Below, in pieces: positions 56,029 to 64,000 of a DNA stretch of 64,000 nucleotides. The position numbers and the translations under genes were made by a program. Numbering within the stretch: position 1 is the stretch's first letter; every line of letters begins with the position of its first letter. Under the pieces are notes generated by a model. The model saw only the letters and a program-made list of their open reading frames with translations. It did not search any database and was not told the origin of the DNA. The stretch covers positions 124,001 to 188,000 of the forward strand of contig JAMPIV010000305.1 of NCBI GenBank assembly GCA_024509875.1, in the 5' to 3' direction. The stretch is from Oreohelix idahoensis. Lineage: Eukaryota > Mollusca > Gastropoda > Stylommatophora > Oreohelicidae.

Positions 56029-57320
56029 TACTTTGCAAAAAAAATGGCAGTCATATTTTCGCAACGCAGCACACTCATAGAAGCAAATAATAATAAAAAC
56101 TGTATGTCCAGAGGAAGATTGGTATCTCCCCTATCTATTAACAGTGGTTTCAGTACAATATAATGTTGCCTTCTCCAGCAAGGCAAGCCTGGATGCGGCG
56201 AGGCATACTTCCCGCAAGTGTTTGTAGGTAATTGTGAGTCAGACTGTCCCAGTATTTTTCAGCTACCTTCTTCAATTGTTCAACGTCTCTGAGTCCACTC
56301 TTTTTTAAATGATTCTTGAGTAGTGCCCAAATGTTTTCAATTGGGTTTAGGTCGGGACTGTTGCTGGGCCACTTCAGCACTATCACATTCTTCTCTTGCA
56401 GCCATGCTTTGGTGGTATGAGCTGTATGCTTTGGGTCATTGTCATGTTGAAATGTGCACCCATCGGGGTACATGACCTGCATAAATGGCAGAAGGTGTCC
56501 CTCTAGTATGTCGATGTACCTTTCTTTCGTGAGAATTCCTGTGAAAACACACAGTGGGGTGGCACCTCTTGCTGCCACCCCTCCCCAAAGATGGAATTTA
56601 TGGGTATGTTTCGGTCGCTGGTACACAGGCGTTACAGAGTCTTTCATCCAAATATTTATTTCAGCAGGATAAGACCAAACAGAACATTCATCTGAAAAAA
56701 TCACATTGTCCCATGACAAATTTTGGAGTTCGTGGCACCAGTTCAAGTGCATCTGTTTGTGAGTCTCTGTGAGAAATGGTGACGAAATTACCCGCTTTTT
56801 TGTGTAATTCATCCTGTGTAGCTCCCGGTTGACAGTAGCATTAGATACCTCTGGGTTTCCCAAATCGATCATGCGCTGCCGTATGTTTTCTACACTCTTC
56901 ATTGGCCCAGCCCGAACGATTTGGGCGAGACGCCGATGGTCCTTTGTGTCCAAAATTCTTGACCCCCCACTACCTTCTTTTCGCTCGATTCCATTATCTG
57001 CTTTTAATTTACTCACAACTCTGTAGACAGTCCGCTCAGGAATGTTCAAGGTTTTAGAAATGTTGGAACATGTTTGATTTCCTTCATTCCAAAGCTCTGA
57101 AATTAACATACACTTTGACTTTGTGTCCATTTTCTGCCACTAGCATTAGAAATTGTCGTCTGCTCTATTATCAAGGGACTTTACGCTAATTTTTTTTTAC
57201 TTTTGGTAGTGTTTGCTCACTTAAGTGGAGTGTAAATTTGGGGCAGAACATGCATATTTAATTAGATTTCAGCATACTTAGCTAAGCAATATGACTGCCA
57301 TTTTTTTTTGCAAAGTACTG
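56026..57320 (-). mobile_element. Complete Tc1-like transposon at the edge of a TA array
   Basis: A 1295-bp element with terminal inverted repeats at 56026-56056 and 57289-57320, outer end CAGTACTTTGCAAAA. They are identical apart from one base in an A/T run (8 versus 9). TA dinucleotides flank both sides (56024-56025, 57321-57322). It carries one intact transposase. With intact ends and an open reading frame it looks autonomous and recently inserted. Confidence 0.95.
56150..57130 (-). CDS. Tc1-like DD34E transposase (intact, 326 aa)
   Basis: This enzyme binds the element's inverted repeats and moves it to TA sites by cut and paste. The ATG at 57128-57130 begins an N-terminal paired-type helix-turn-helix (SNISKTLNIPERTVYRVVSK, about residues 22-41), followed by a second DNA-binding region. 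The catalytic triad is D147 (FSDECSVW), D230 (QHDNDPKHTAH) and E265 (SPDLNPIENIW), with exactly 34 residues between the last two, the Tc1 signature. The Gly-rich LWGGVAARG box is at about 181-189. The length is typical of Tc1-like transposases (about 340 aa), and there is no stop or frameshift. The tail RRIQACLAGEG is also family-like. Confidence 0.96.
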   Translation of the reverse strand: MDTKSKCMLISELWNEGNQTCSNISKTLNIPERTVYRVVSKLKADNGIERKEGSGGSRILDTKDHRRLAQIVRAGPMKSVENIRQRMIDLGNPEVSNATVNRELHRMNYTKKRVISSPFLTETHKQMHLNWCHELQNLSWDNVIFSDECSVWSYPAEINIWMKDSVTPVYQRPKHTHKFHLWGGVAARGATPLCVFTGILTKERYIDILEGHLLPFMQVMYPDGCTFQHDNDPKHTAHTTKAWLQEKNVIVLKWPSNSPDLNPIENIWALLKNHLKKSGLRDVEQLKKVAEKYWDSLTHNYLQTLAGSMPRRIQACLAGEGNIILY

Positions 57321-57322
57321 TA

Positions 57323-57984
57323 TATACTTACTTGTGAGACAGTATGCTGGCGTAGATATTTATGACAGCCCTCTGATAGTTTAGATGAGGCCCTGGCCAT
57401 ATCGCAATGTTAAGGTCCTCTCGTTGTTTGGGAAGAAAGGAAAAAAAGTTGAAGATCAAGCATCCCTGGATGAAGTGAGTGTGGCCCCGCTGGTCCCTCG
57501 TCTCATAACGCCTGTATCTACATTTATTCTATGTGTGTATTTATGCATACACATACATTTATGTTCCATATGTGTTAAGCACATATTCACGTATATTACT
57601 ACGTACATGTGTATTTTATGTCCGTGCACAAAAAAAGAAGAAAAACTAAACGAGATACTACGAATGACTTATAGAAATATATAAACACAGGTGTAAAATA
57701 GTCAAAGACGTGTAATTGCTGGGTTTATGTGTTCAATCTTGTTCGCCGGGTCCTAAAATATAAGAAACTCGATGAACCGTTTGCCCTTAATCTCATTGTT
57801 CAATATGTCAGCTTGAATATGTGTATGCTTCACCAGAGCCAAAATCGTGAACAATAACTGAATGAAATCGCTTCCTCGCTTCGCCATATAACTACTTCTA
57901 CTTAAATTTTAAAACACGCCCTGCTAATAAAGATACACTATGTCCTGGCTACACAAACAACAACCAAGAAGGTGTAGATTTTCA
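57323..57984. other. No recognised feature
   Basis: No gene or repeat copy recognised. A plus frame of 99 aa at 57385-57684 has no familiar features. Confidence 0.45.
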
Positions 57985-58230
57985 TAAATGGGTGCTTGCG
58001 TAGAAAAGAAGGATTTAAATTGGACGACAAGGCCACCAAAGGAGAACTGATAACAAGAAGCAGGAGATCAAGAGATGAGAAGAAGCGCTGGCGCTGAATT
58101 AGACACCCACTCGGGAAACCTGCTGATAATCTTACCAGGCACTCCGTGTTCTGGAATCTTCAGGACAAGAGAAACAGAAGGCCAAAGAAGACGTGAATAA
58201 GAGAGCTAGAGACAGAAATAACAATGAGGA
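57985..58230 (+). repeat. LINE 3' coding tail, first part (plus strand)
   Basis: Broken plus frames read like KWVLA-, RDEKKRWR-, RKPADN and WNLQDKRNRRPKKT, then RELETEITMRK, the LINE tail order. It is interrupted at about 58230 by family F and seems to continue at 58886. Confidence 0.6.
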
Positions 58231-58235
58231 AAATA

Positions 58236-58880
58236 TAAATGGGTGAATGATTCTCACCATTGCAACAACATATCTCACAACTAATGATTCTCACCATTGC
58301 AACAACGTCACCATTGCAACAACGTATCTCACAACTAATGATTCTCACAATTGCAACAACGTATCTCACAACTAATGATTCTCACCGTTGCAACCACGTA
58401 TCTCACAACTAAAACTTTTAATAATAATACTCATAATACATGACAACTGTAAGACCTCGTATACATTTTAATGTGTGTCGATAAACGATAGGAAAATAAT
58501 AAAACGGGGAAATGACGTAGCTATACAAATAAAACATAAATTGTGGATCATATAAACAGGAAAAAGCAGAGAGAAAGAGAGGCAGAAAGAGAGAGAGAGA
58601 GAGAAAGAGAGAGATGTAAGATAAGCTGTTTTCTTAACAGCCCCTACGGCAACCACTGTCAATAATTCTCTCAGCTGAATGGTGGAGAGACTAAAAACAT
58701 GTCTCTGGCAGGCTAATCATTTAAGTTTGCCCTAAGACATCCATCACAGTGAGAATGAATGGGCCGAATTACACAAGGAAGATCAAGAAAGAGTTTAACC
58801 TAGTACGTTGTGTAGGCGGACACTGCCTCTCATTATAGCTTGCAACTAATCAAACAAATAATTAACGAAAATAGACAGAA
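58236..58880 (+). repeat. Repeat family F, copy 1
   Basis: Matches 59038-59605 along its length: ATGGGTGAA start, CAACGTATCT, a GA-rich tract, CAACCACTGTCAA, AGCTGAATGGTGG, GAATGAATGGGCCG, AACCTAGTACGTTGT, and AACAAATAATTAACGAAAAT at the end. It appears to interrupt a LINE tail. No coding potential. Begins with an internal tandem repeat. Confidence 0.8.
58245..58412. repeat. 37- to 40-bp tandem repeat
   Basis: Units of CTCACCATTGCAACAACGTA plus TCTCACAACTAATGATT, about 4.5 copies. It is specific to family F copy 1, since copy 2 has a single unit. Confidence 0.8.
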
Positions 58881-58885
58881 AGAAT

Positions 58886-58990
58886 ACCCTCGCGTGAATG
58901 CTTTGTGCAGGCTTCCTGCCAGAAGGCCATCTACAGTGGTGGCTCCAGATGGAATTAAAAGGAAAAAGATAGTGATGATGATGATGGCGA
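58886..58990 (+). repeat. LINE tail, 3' end with GAT-type tail
   Basis: CTTTGTGCAGGCTTCCTGCC and CAGTGGTGGCTCC, then AGTGATGATGATGATGG, match the tail-type repeats at 3.4 and 35.9 kb. Likely the end of the LINE that starts at 57985. Confidence 0.6.
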
Positions 58991-59037
58991 GGAAACACAA
59001 TTTCATATCAGTAAATGTACGCTCATATCCAGTTACA

Positions 59038-59219
59038 TAAATGGGTGAAATACTCTCACCACTGCAACAACGTATCTAAGAACTAAAAGGTTTAATAATA
59101 GTACGAGAATATACCAAACAATTGTCAGGACTCGCACACATATACGGACAAAAAATGATGTAGCTATATGAACAAACAAACAAACAAACAAAATTGAAAA
59201 TTATATTAACAGGAAAATG

Positions 59220-59300
<81 letters not shown>

Positions 59301-59605
59301 GGGAGAGAGAAGTAAGATAAGCATACAAGAAAACAACTCTTAGTTATAGCAACCACTGTCAACAATTCTCTGAGCTGAATGGTGGGGAGACTGAAAACAT
59401 GTCTCTGACCAGCTAATCGTATAAGTTTGCCATAAGACAAACCATCATATAGTGAGAATGAATGGGCCGGATCACACATGGAAGATCTAGAAAGCGTTTA
59501 AATAAAACAATAACCTAGTACGTTGTATAAAAGGACACTGACTCTCACGATAGCATGCAACTAAACAAACAAATAATTAACGAAAATGGAAAGAAAGAAG
59601 ACATT
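59038..59605 (+). repeat. Repeat family F, copy 2
   Basis: Second copy of 58236-58880, diverged, with a longer (GA)n (59221-59304) and an AAAC repeat at 59177-59192. Confidence 0.8.
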
Positions 59606-59939
59606 AAACGACAGAAAAGTACCAGAAGTGATAGACAGTCCGGGGATTTGTACCACAGACCATTCGCCTAGCTGCGACAATAAACCGTGGTCGGGACTCA
59701 CAATCAACTTCTAAAATGGCATTACAAGCACACGTGCTAACGTACACCCCCACGGTATAATCGATAAAGTCATAAAACTGCACATCCTATAATAAATTAT
59801 AATTTATTAAATAAGAAACAGTGAACAGGATGTCTCAACTATTCAATATTCTACGTTGATAAATCGAAAAGAAAAAAAAGACACGTACGGAAAAAAAAGA
59901 CACGTACGGGGAAAAAATTTTTTCTTTTGAGTTAACCCA

Positions 59940-60090
59940 TAGGGAATGAACTATTATAATGGCCAGGTGTTACCGAGGCCCGAAAGGGGAGCAAAGAATA
60001 GTAACACTGTACCCTACCATGCATGTCATAAAAAGCGATTAAGGAGGGTTGGGCATGGGACTGGTTACCCCATCCCGTAATAAAACTTTT
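59940..60090 (+). repeat. Dispersed repeat family E copy (plus strand)
   Basis: GGTGTTACCGAGGC, GGGAGCAAAGAATAGTAACA, GCATGTCATAAAAAGCGATT and GGGCATGGGACTGG. The last part resembles 3288-3350, linking this family to the poly-C-led repeat. Confidence 0.65.
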
Positions 60091-60099
60091 TACCAAAAA

Positions 60100-60728
60100 A
60101 AACTTCAACACAACTCCCTTAGCCCCATGTCAACATACAGACAGTTGGAAAGAACACAGACTACGAAGGCCAATAATCCTTTACAATGGCACTGTGACGT
60201 ATAATGGAAAGATAGCCTACAGTATCTGACGGTCTTTCGTGACCTCGTGGCGTTCTATGATTCGTTAGCAAAGTCAAGCATTTGTCTGCCTGCATTACTC
60301 ATTTTTAATCCACGCCTCTTTTTTCTTGAGACGTAAACAAACGGAAAGCTTACTAACTTCCGCGACTTGCCAGTCATAACGGGGAGCGAACCTGGTTGTT
60401 TACCTGAGTTTTTTACGCAAGCTGACCTGTCAATCATCAGATATCAGACAGACGCACGTGAAAACACCGAACCTCTTTGAAGGGAGACGATTGGGCAAAA
60501 ATATTTTCCCCGAGAATCCTTTGATGTTCGTACATACAGGGAATGATAAATATTTGATCTCCAGAAGCGGGCTAAATCTAGAGAAACCCATTTAAGTCTC
60601 TGTTTGTCGATTTAATACGCTGAAACAGAGCGACCGGAAAACCTTTTATCAGGGGGATTTCGGCTTCTGATTTCTCTGCTACGCACGTGTGAAAATTAGC
60701 ATTCTCTGGAGATCAGATAACCGACATG
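60100..60728. other. No recognised feature
   Basis: No gene recognised. Apparently single-copy within the window. Confidence 0.45.
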
Positions 60729-60729
60729 G

Positions 60730-60765
60730 TATATATACTGTGGCTTCTCAAATCAGTTATCAGTT
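60730..60765 (+). promoter_or_regulatory. Candidate core promoter (TATA plus initiator)
   Basis: TATATATA at 60730-60737 is followed by two initiator-like TCAGTT words (60753-60758 and 60760-60765). The A of the second is 32 bp from the TATA start, which is normal spacing. An AATAAA lies near 61111. TATA, initiator and a nearby polyadenylation word could also mark a solo LTR. No transcript or protein was identified. Confidence 0.3.
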
Positions 60766-61129
60766 GTCGCTCAGAATTTGTCGGAAAGTCTAAACACGTA
60801 GTCTAGAACCATTGTGAATAGATGTGTTAATAGTTTCGTGGGGATTTCATTCTGATTTTTCTGGTAATATAATTTGTGCTTAAGCGTGTTTGTGGTGGGT
60901 TTTGATGTTAAAAGGTTAAGTATTAATTGTCTACAGATGTGAGGCCAGCTATGCAAGTCCCTGAGTCTAATTGTTGATGAAGTTGTTCTCAGGTACCTGT
61001 CAGCTACCACCCTACGACCTCAATCTGCTATATATTTTGAGCCCAATTATATGTTATGGTGTCTGGATGTTATCTGGCTATGTGTCTAGGGTAATATGCA
61101 ATGTAATGTTAATAAAATGACAACAACTA

Positions 61130-62660
61130 CACCTATAACTTAATGAACAAGTAATTAAACAAGTCACTGGGTAAATTTTGAATGATAATATTTTTTACAA
61201 TTTTATTTTCCTGTATCTCAATTGCTGGGATACAGGACTGTTTAAACTCAAAATATAAGGCAATTTATTTACAGCAAAGTAATTTAAAACCACAATTGTG
61301 TATGTTAATATTAATCTAAATTGTTTCTGACTGGAAGTGTTCTGATGAAGCATTAACTCCTATGAAGGGACATGCTTCTGAGGAACGACTAGTATTATCA
61401 TGTCAAGAATACTGATTGATATAAAAATGGAGAGTATGGTTAAATGAACTAACACACAACTGTGGACAATTGGGCTTAACTTTATTTCCTGGAACACTGT
61501 GATGTCCTTCTCACAACCACCTTCTTCACGACTGCAACGTCTGAACACTGCTTCAGAACTCTTTGGATTTAAGGCAAACAGGTAATTTTTGCCTCGAGCT
61601 TGCAGCTTCAGGAGTACGTATATTCTGGTATGTGGCTCACTAATTGTTTCACGATGGAACACTGAAATCAGAGGATTAAGGCCTCCTCAGAACATCATAC
61701 ACCTATCTCCATCTCTAAACAATTAAACATTATCAACAGTTTCAAGATCAGTGGAGTTGCTAAATAAATAGCTATCGTTTCTATCTGATTTGGTGCCCTA
61801 TTCATCATCAGGTAATCTTCAAACATCCGTTTGATACATTCCTTGTCATAGAAGAAATTATAGTTAATTATATAAAGTCATGTGCAAACACTGTGACTTG
61901 CTGAAGACGGCCAGTGGTTTTCTGGCCTTCCAATCATAATGATGTCCTACTTTATATCCAACTATGTCTTTTCATTCTCTCCCAAAGTTTAAGTAAGCCT
62001 GCCTGGCTTTTAAAAGAAATGGTAATCTTCCCTAATATCACTTGTGGCATAACACAAAGTGTTTAGTTTGGCGCCTTTCGTTATGCCCACTAGCCTCTTT
62101 TTTTCAAAAATAAATTACACTTTCAAAAATTTAACGTCCCCCCTTTCCCAAGACTGGCAAAGTTGAGTGAGGACATCAATGCGTCTGTCTCTCTGTCTTT
62201 TCTTTACAATATTTCTGTTATTATCTAAGCGTTTTTACTGTAAGATATAACATTATTGGTAGTATTGTCTTCTAATAAACAAACATTATCATTTTATTTG
62301 TCAACTGCCCTTGCTTTTATTTTATTATTCATCGAGGTTTCTTGGGCCACCCTTTCTCTACCCTTCTCAATTTCAGTATCACACTGCATAAGCTATCTTT
62401 TCAAATATGCCTCCATGCAAATCCCCCACTTACGTTTCTCTCTCTCTCTCTCTCTTGCTTGTACGCGTTTTGCCTAACGCAAAACGGTTTCGTTAGATTT
62501 AAATTGTCACTGCGGGTAGGAGACAAAGCGGTGGGGTTTCCTCTCATTCAATAGCAGATACTTTTTTGGGAAAAAAATATGCCATAGCAACAACGTAACT
62601 AACGCCAAGTAGTTTTATTCAAACTCCCAACCATTCATTCCCGTTTAGTGTTAGACTAAG
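61130..62660. other. No recognised gene
   Basis: Apparently single-copy DNA. A short (CT)n lies at 62437-62455. Frames up to 100 aa lack recognisable features. Confidence 0.4.
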
Positions 62661-62668
62661 CAAGTCTG

Positions 62669-62676
62669 TGACGTCA
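62669..62676. promoter_or_regulatory. Palindromic TGACGTCA (CRE-like) site
   Basis: Full 8-bp cAMP-response-element consensus, 209 bp upstream of the ATG at 62885. A single short motif, so chance is possible. Confidence 0.3.
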
Positions 62677-62884
62677 GCTGTCGCCTGTCGTTCTAGTTCG
62701 AGATTAAAAAACCAACGCTTGTCAAGGTTGAATTTTTCCGTCTCTCATTTCACTCCTCCGTTTCTTTATTCTATCACTCCGTTTGAAACTAACTATGCAC
62801 TTCGGTCTGTCAAAAGGCTTTTATTTTAGTGGAAATTGGTATTGCGGAGAGGGGAAAAGCTAACAGTTTTGTGTATCGTTTACT

Positions 62885-62927
62885 ATGGCGTTACTGCTTG
62901 TTAGACCCAACACGACCGCGGGCGAAG
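62885..62927 (+). CDS. Candidate first coding exon (very tentative)
   Basis: ATGG with A at -3 (strong start context) opens a 31-residue frame beginning MALLLVRPNTTAGEG. At 62927/62928 the sequence AAG|GTGACG resembles a splice donor. Local GC content is higher than the surroundings, and a CRE-like site lies upstream. No family was recognised and no downstream exon was found in the window. It could equally be chance. Confidence 0.18.
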
Positions 62928-62977
62928 GTGACGATGTTGAACACAACTCCCTATTTTATCTCTATAGTATTTGAATT

Positions 62978-64000
62978 TATAAGCAGTAATATTTTATCGA
63001 TTTGATCGGGGTATCAGGGATCTTACTACAGTGTTAAAGTGTTAAAAGCTTATCATCTTAAATTCACTGTGATTTTCTATGTGTTAAAGACCAGTGGAAA
63101 ATAACGCGTAGCTATTTGTTCAGTTTAATGATAATTTTACCACCCGCTTTATCACACAGAAAGAGACGTTGAGTAGACAAATTAATACACTAGGCGCGAC
63201 TGATAATTGACAGAATAGAATTAACGTTATATTTCATTTTGTGTAATTTTAGTAGTTGACTGTTGTTTAAATACCATACGACGACCCACCGACGCCGACC
63301 CTCTAATAGCTATTTAGCGACATGCGATATCTGTTAAGTGCGCGTATGGATAATTAAATAATAACTGACCAGATAGGAATAAGCTAGAGACACCGTGTGC
63401 TTATATGTAGATATTTTATTAGTAGTAATTTTTTCATAATGTTTCTCTATTCTTAGGCATGACCTGATCAAACGACAACCAGCGGTCTATTTTTGGTCTA
63501 TTTTGGTCCTTTTTCTCCATTTACTGATTGGATTAATGTTGTCTTCTTTTTGGCTTACGCGTCTCCAAGTTCAGCTGTGAACAGGACCGGCATAAGAGAC
63601 AAATTAACATTTTTAAATAGTAAATTTAACTGGACTATAAACACCAGAAAATATTTATTCAATTTCATCAGCCCACTGTGGCGTACTACAAATAACAGTA
63701 ATATCTGACTTTTGACAGTCGTGGCAGCAGATTTATCCAGAAAGTTACGCTGTTTCAAAATCGCCACTCACACCCAGAGCCAGTCGATAGGATTTATCAT
63801 CATCATCATCATTTACAGTTTTTTGCAACCAGATGTTTCTCTACTGTTTACTGTGGACACCAGATCTCAGAGTTTCTACATTAACTATTCGAGGTGACAT
63901 TTGTCTATCCAGGAATCAACCACCAAATTAGGCATTCCCCTTATAAAATTTAATTATTGGAAGGAGGGACTGGGGCCAAATTTGGAAGATAAAAACACTG
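62978..64000. other. No recognised gene
   Basis: AT-rich, apparently single-copy. A 71-aa plus frame at 63493-63708 has no recognised features. A short ATC repeat lies near 63798-63810. Confidence 0.4.

Noticed and set aside
61360..61662. 100-aa minus frame as a host gene
   Set aside because: No recognisable domain, start context or splice support. Frames of this length occur by chance in AT-rich DNA.

Overview
This window is eukaryotic, AT-rich and repeat-dense. It has long simple repeats (TA, CT/GA, G and C runs), tRNA-headed SINEs, truncated LINE tails, DNA transposons and large LTR retrotransposons. I recognise no complete host gene, no true tRNA or rRNA gene, and no CRISPR or bacterial-style operon. 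The mix of element families suggests a lophotrochozoan animal, perhaps a gastropod mollusc. That guess is low confidence, because no host protein is available to anchor it.

Layout. 1-5.9 kb: copy 1 of a dispersed family (family A), a 3'-truncated mariner, a TA array, a SINE and LINE tails. 6.2-6.4 kb: a 125-bp hAT-type MITE. 6.85-10.33 kb: a complete hAT transposon with an intact 632-aa BED-finger transposase and a perfect 8-bp target duplication. 11.38-12.71 kb: a full-length mariner with identical 40-bp inverted repeats but a broken transposase. 12.7-16.6 kb: LINE tails, a 21-bp minisatellite, a SINE and a 117-bp tandem duplication. About 17.05-26.9 kb: a stretch that looks like uncorrected long-read sequence, holding family A copy 2, degraded microsatellites, a G/T-rich block and a blurred retrotransposon LTR. 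29.3-30.4 kb: a short palindromic repeat and a G-tract minisatellite interrupted by a SINE. 32.9-35.0 kb: family A copy 3. 35.25-36.7 kb: a decayed LINE.

36.7-54.5 kb is a nest of two Ty3/Gypsy-class LTR retrotransposons. The outer, minus-strand element (36716-54456, 5-bp target duplication) has nearly identical LTRs but a damaged coding region. The inner, plus-strand element (44800-54368) sits inside the outer element's 5' LTR, has almost identical LTRs, and carries a nearly continuous gag-pol. Both place integrase before reverse transcriptase, which is the Gmr1-type order. Both Gags also contain a SCAN-like capsid segment. 54.5-64 kb: a LINE tail with an internal 36-bp minisatellite, a SINE, a TA array with a complete, intact Tc1-like transposon at its edge, two copies of a roughly 600-bp repeat, and about 4 kb of apparently unique DNA with weak promoter and first-exon candidates.

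The genes do not form a pathway. The window is a record of successive insertions: SINE into LTR, LTR element into LTR, LTR element into LINE, SINE into minisatellite, Tc1 into a TA array. Three of the mobile elements (the hAT, the Tc1-like and the inner Gmr1-like element) look recently active. A separate point of interest is family A: two copies contain, and one precisely lacks, a 388-bp segment with GT-AG ends.
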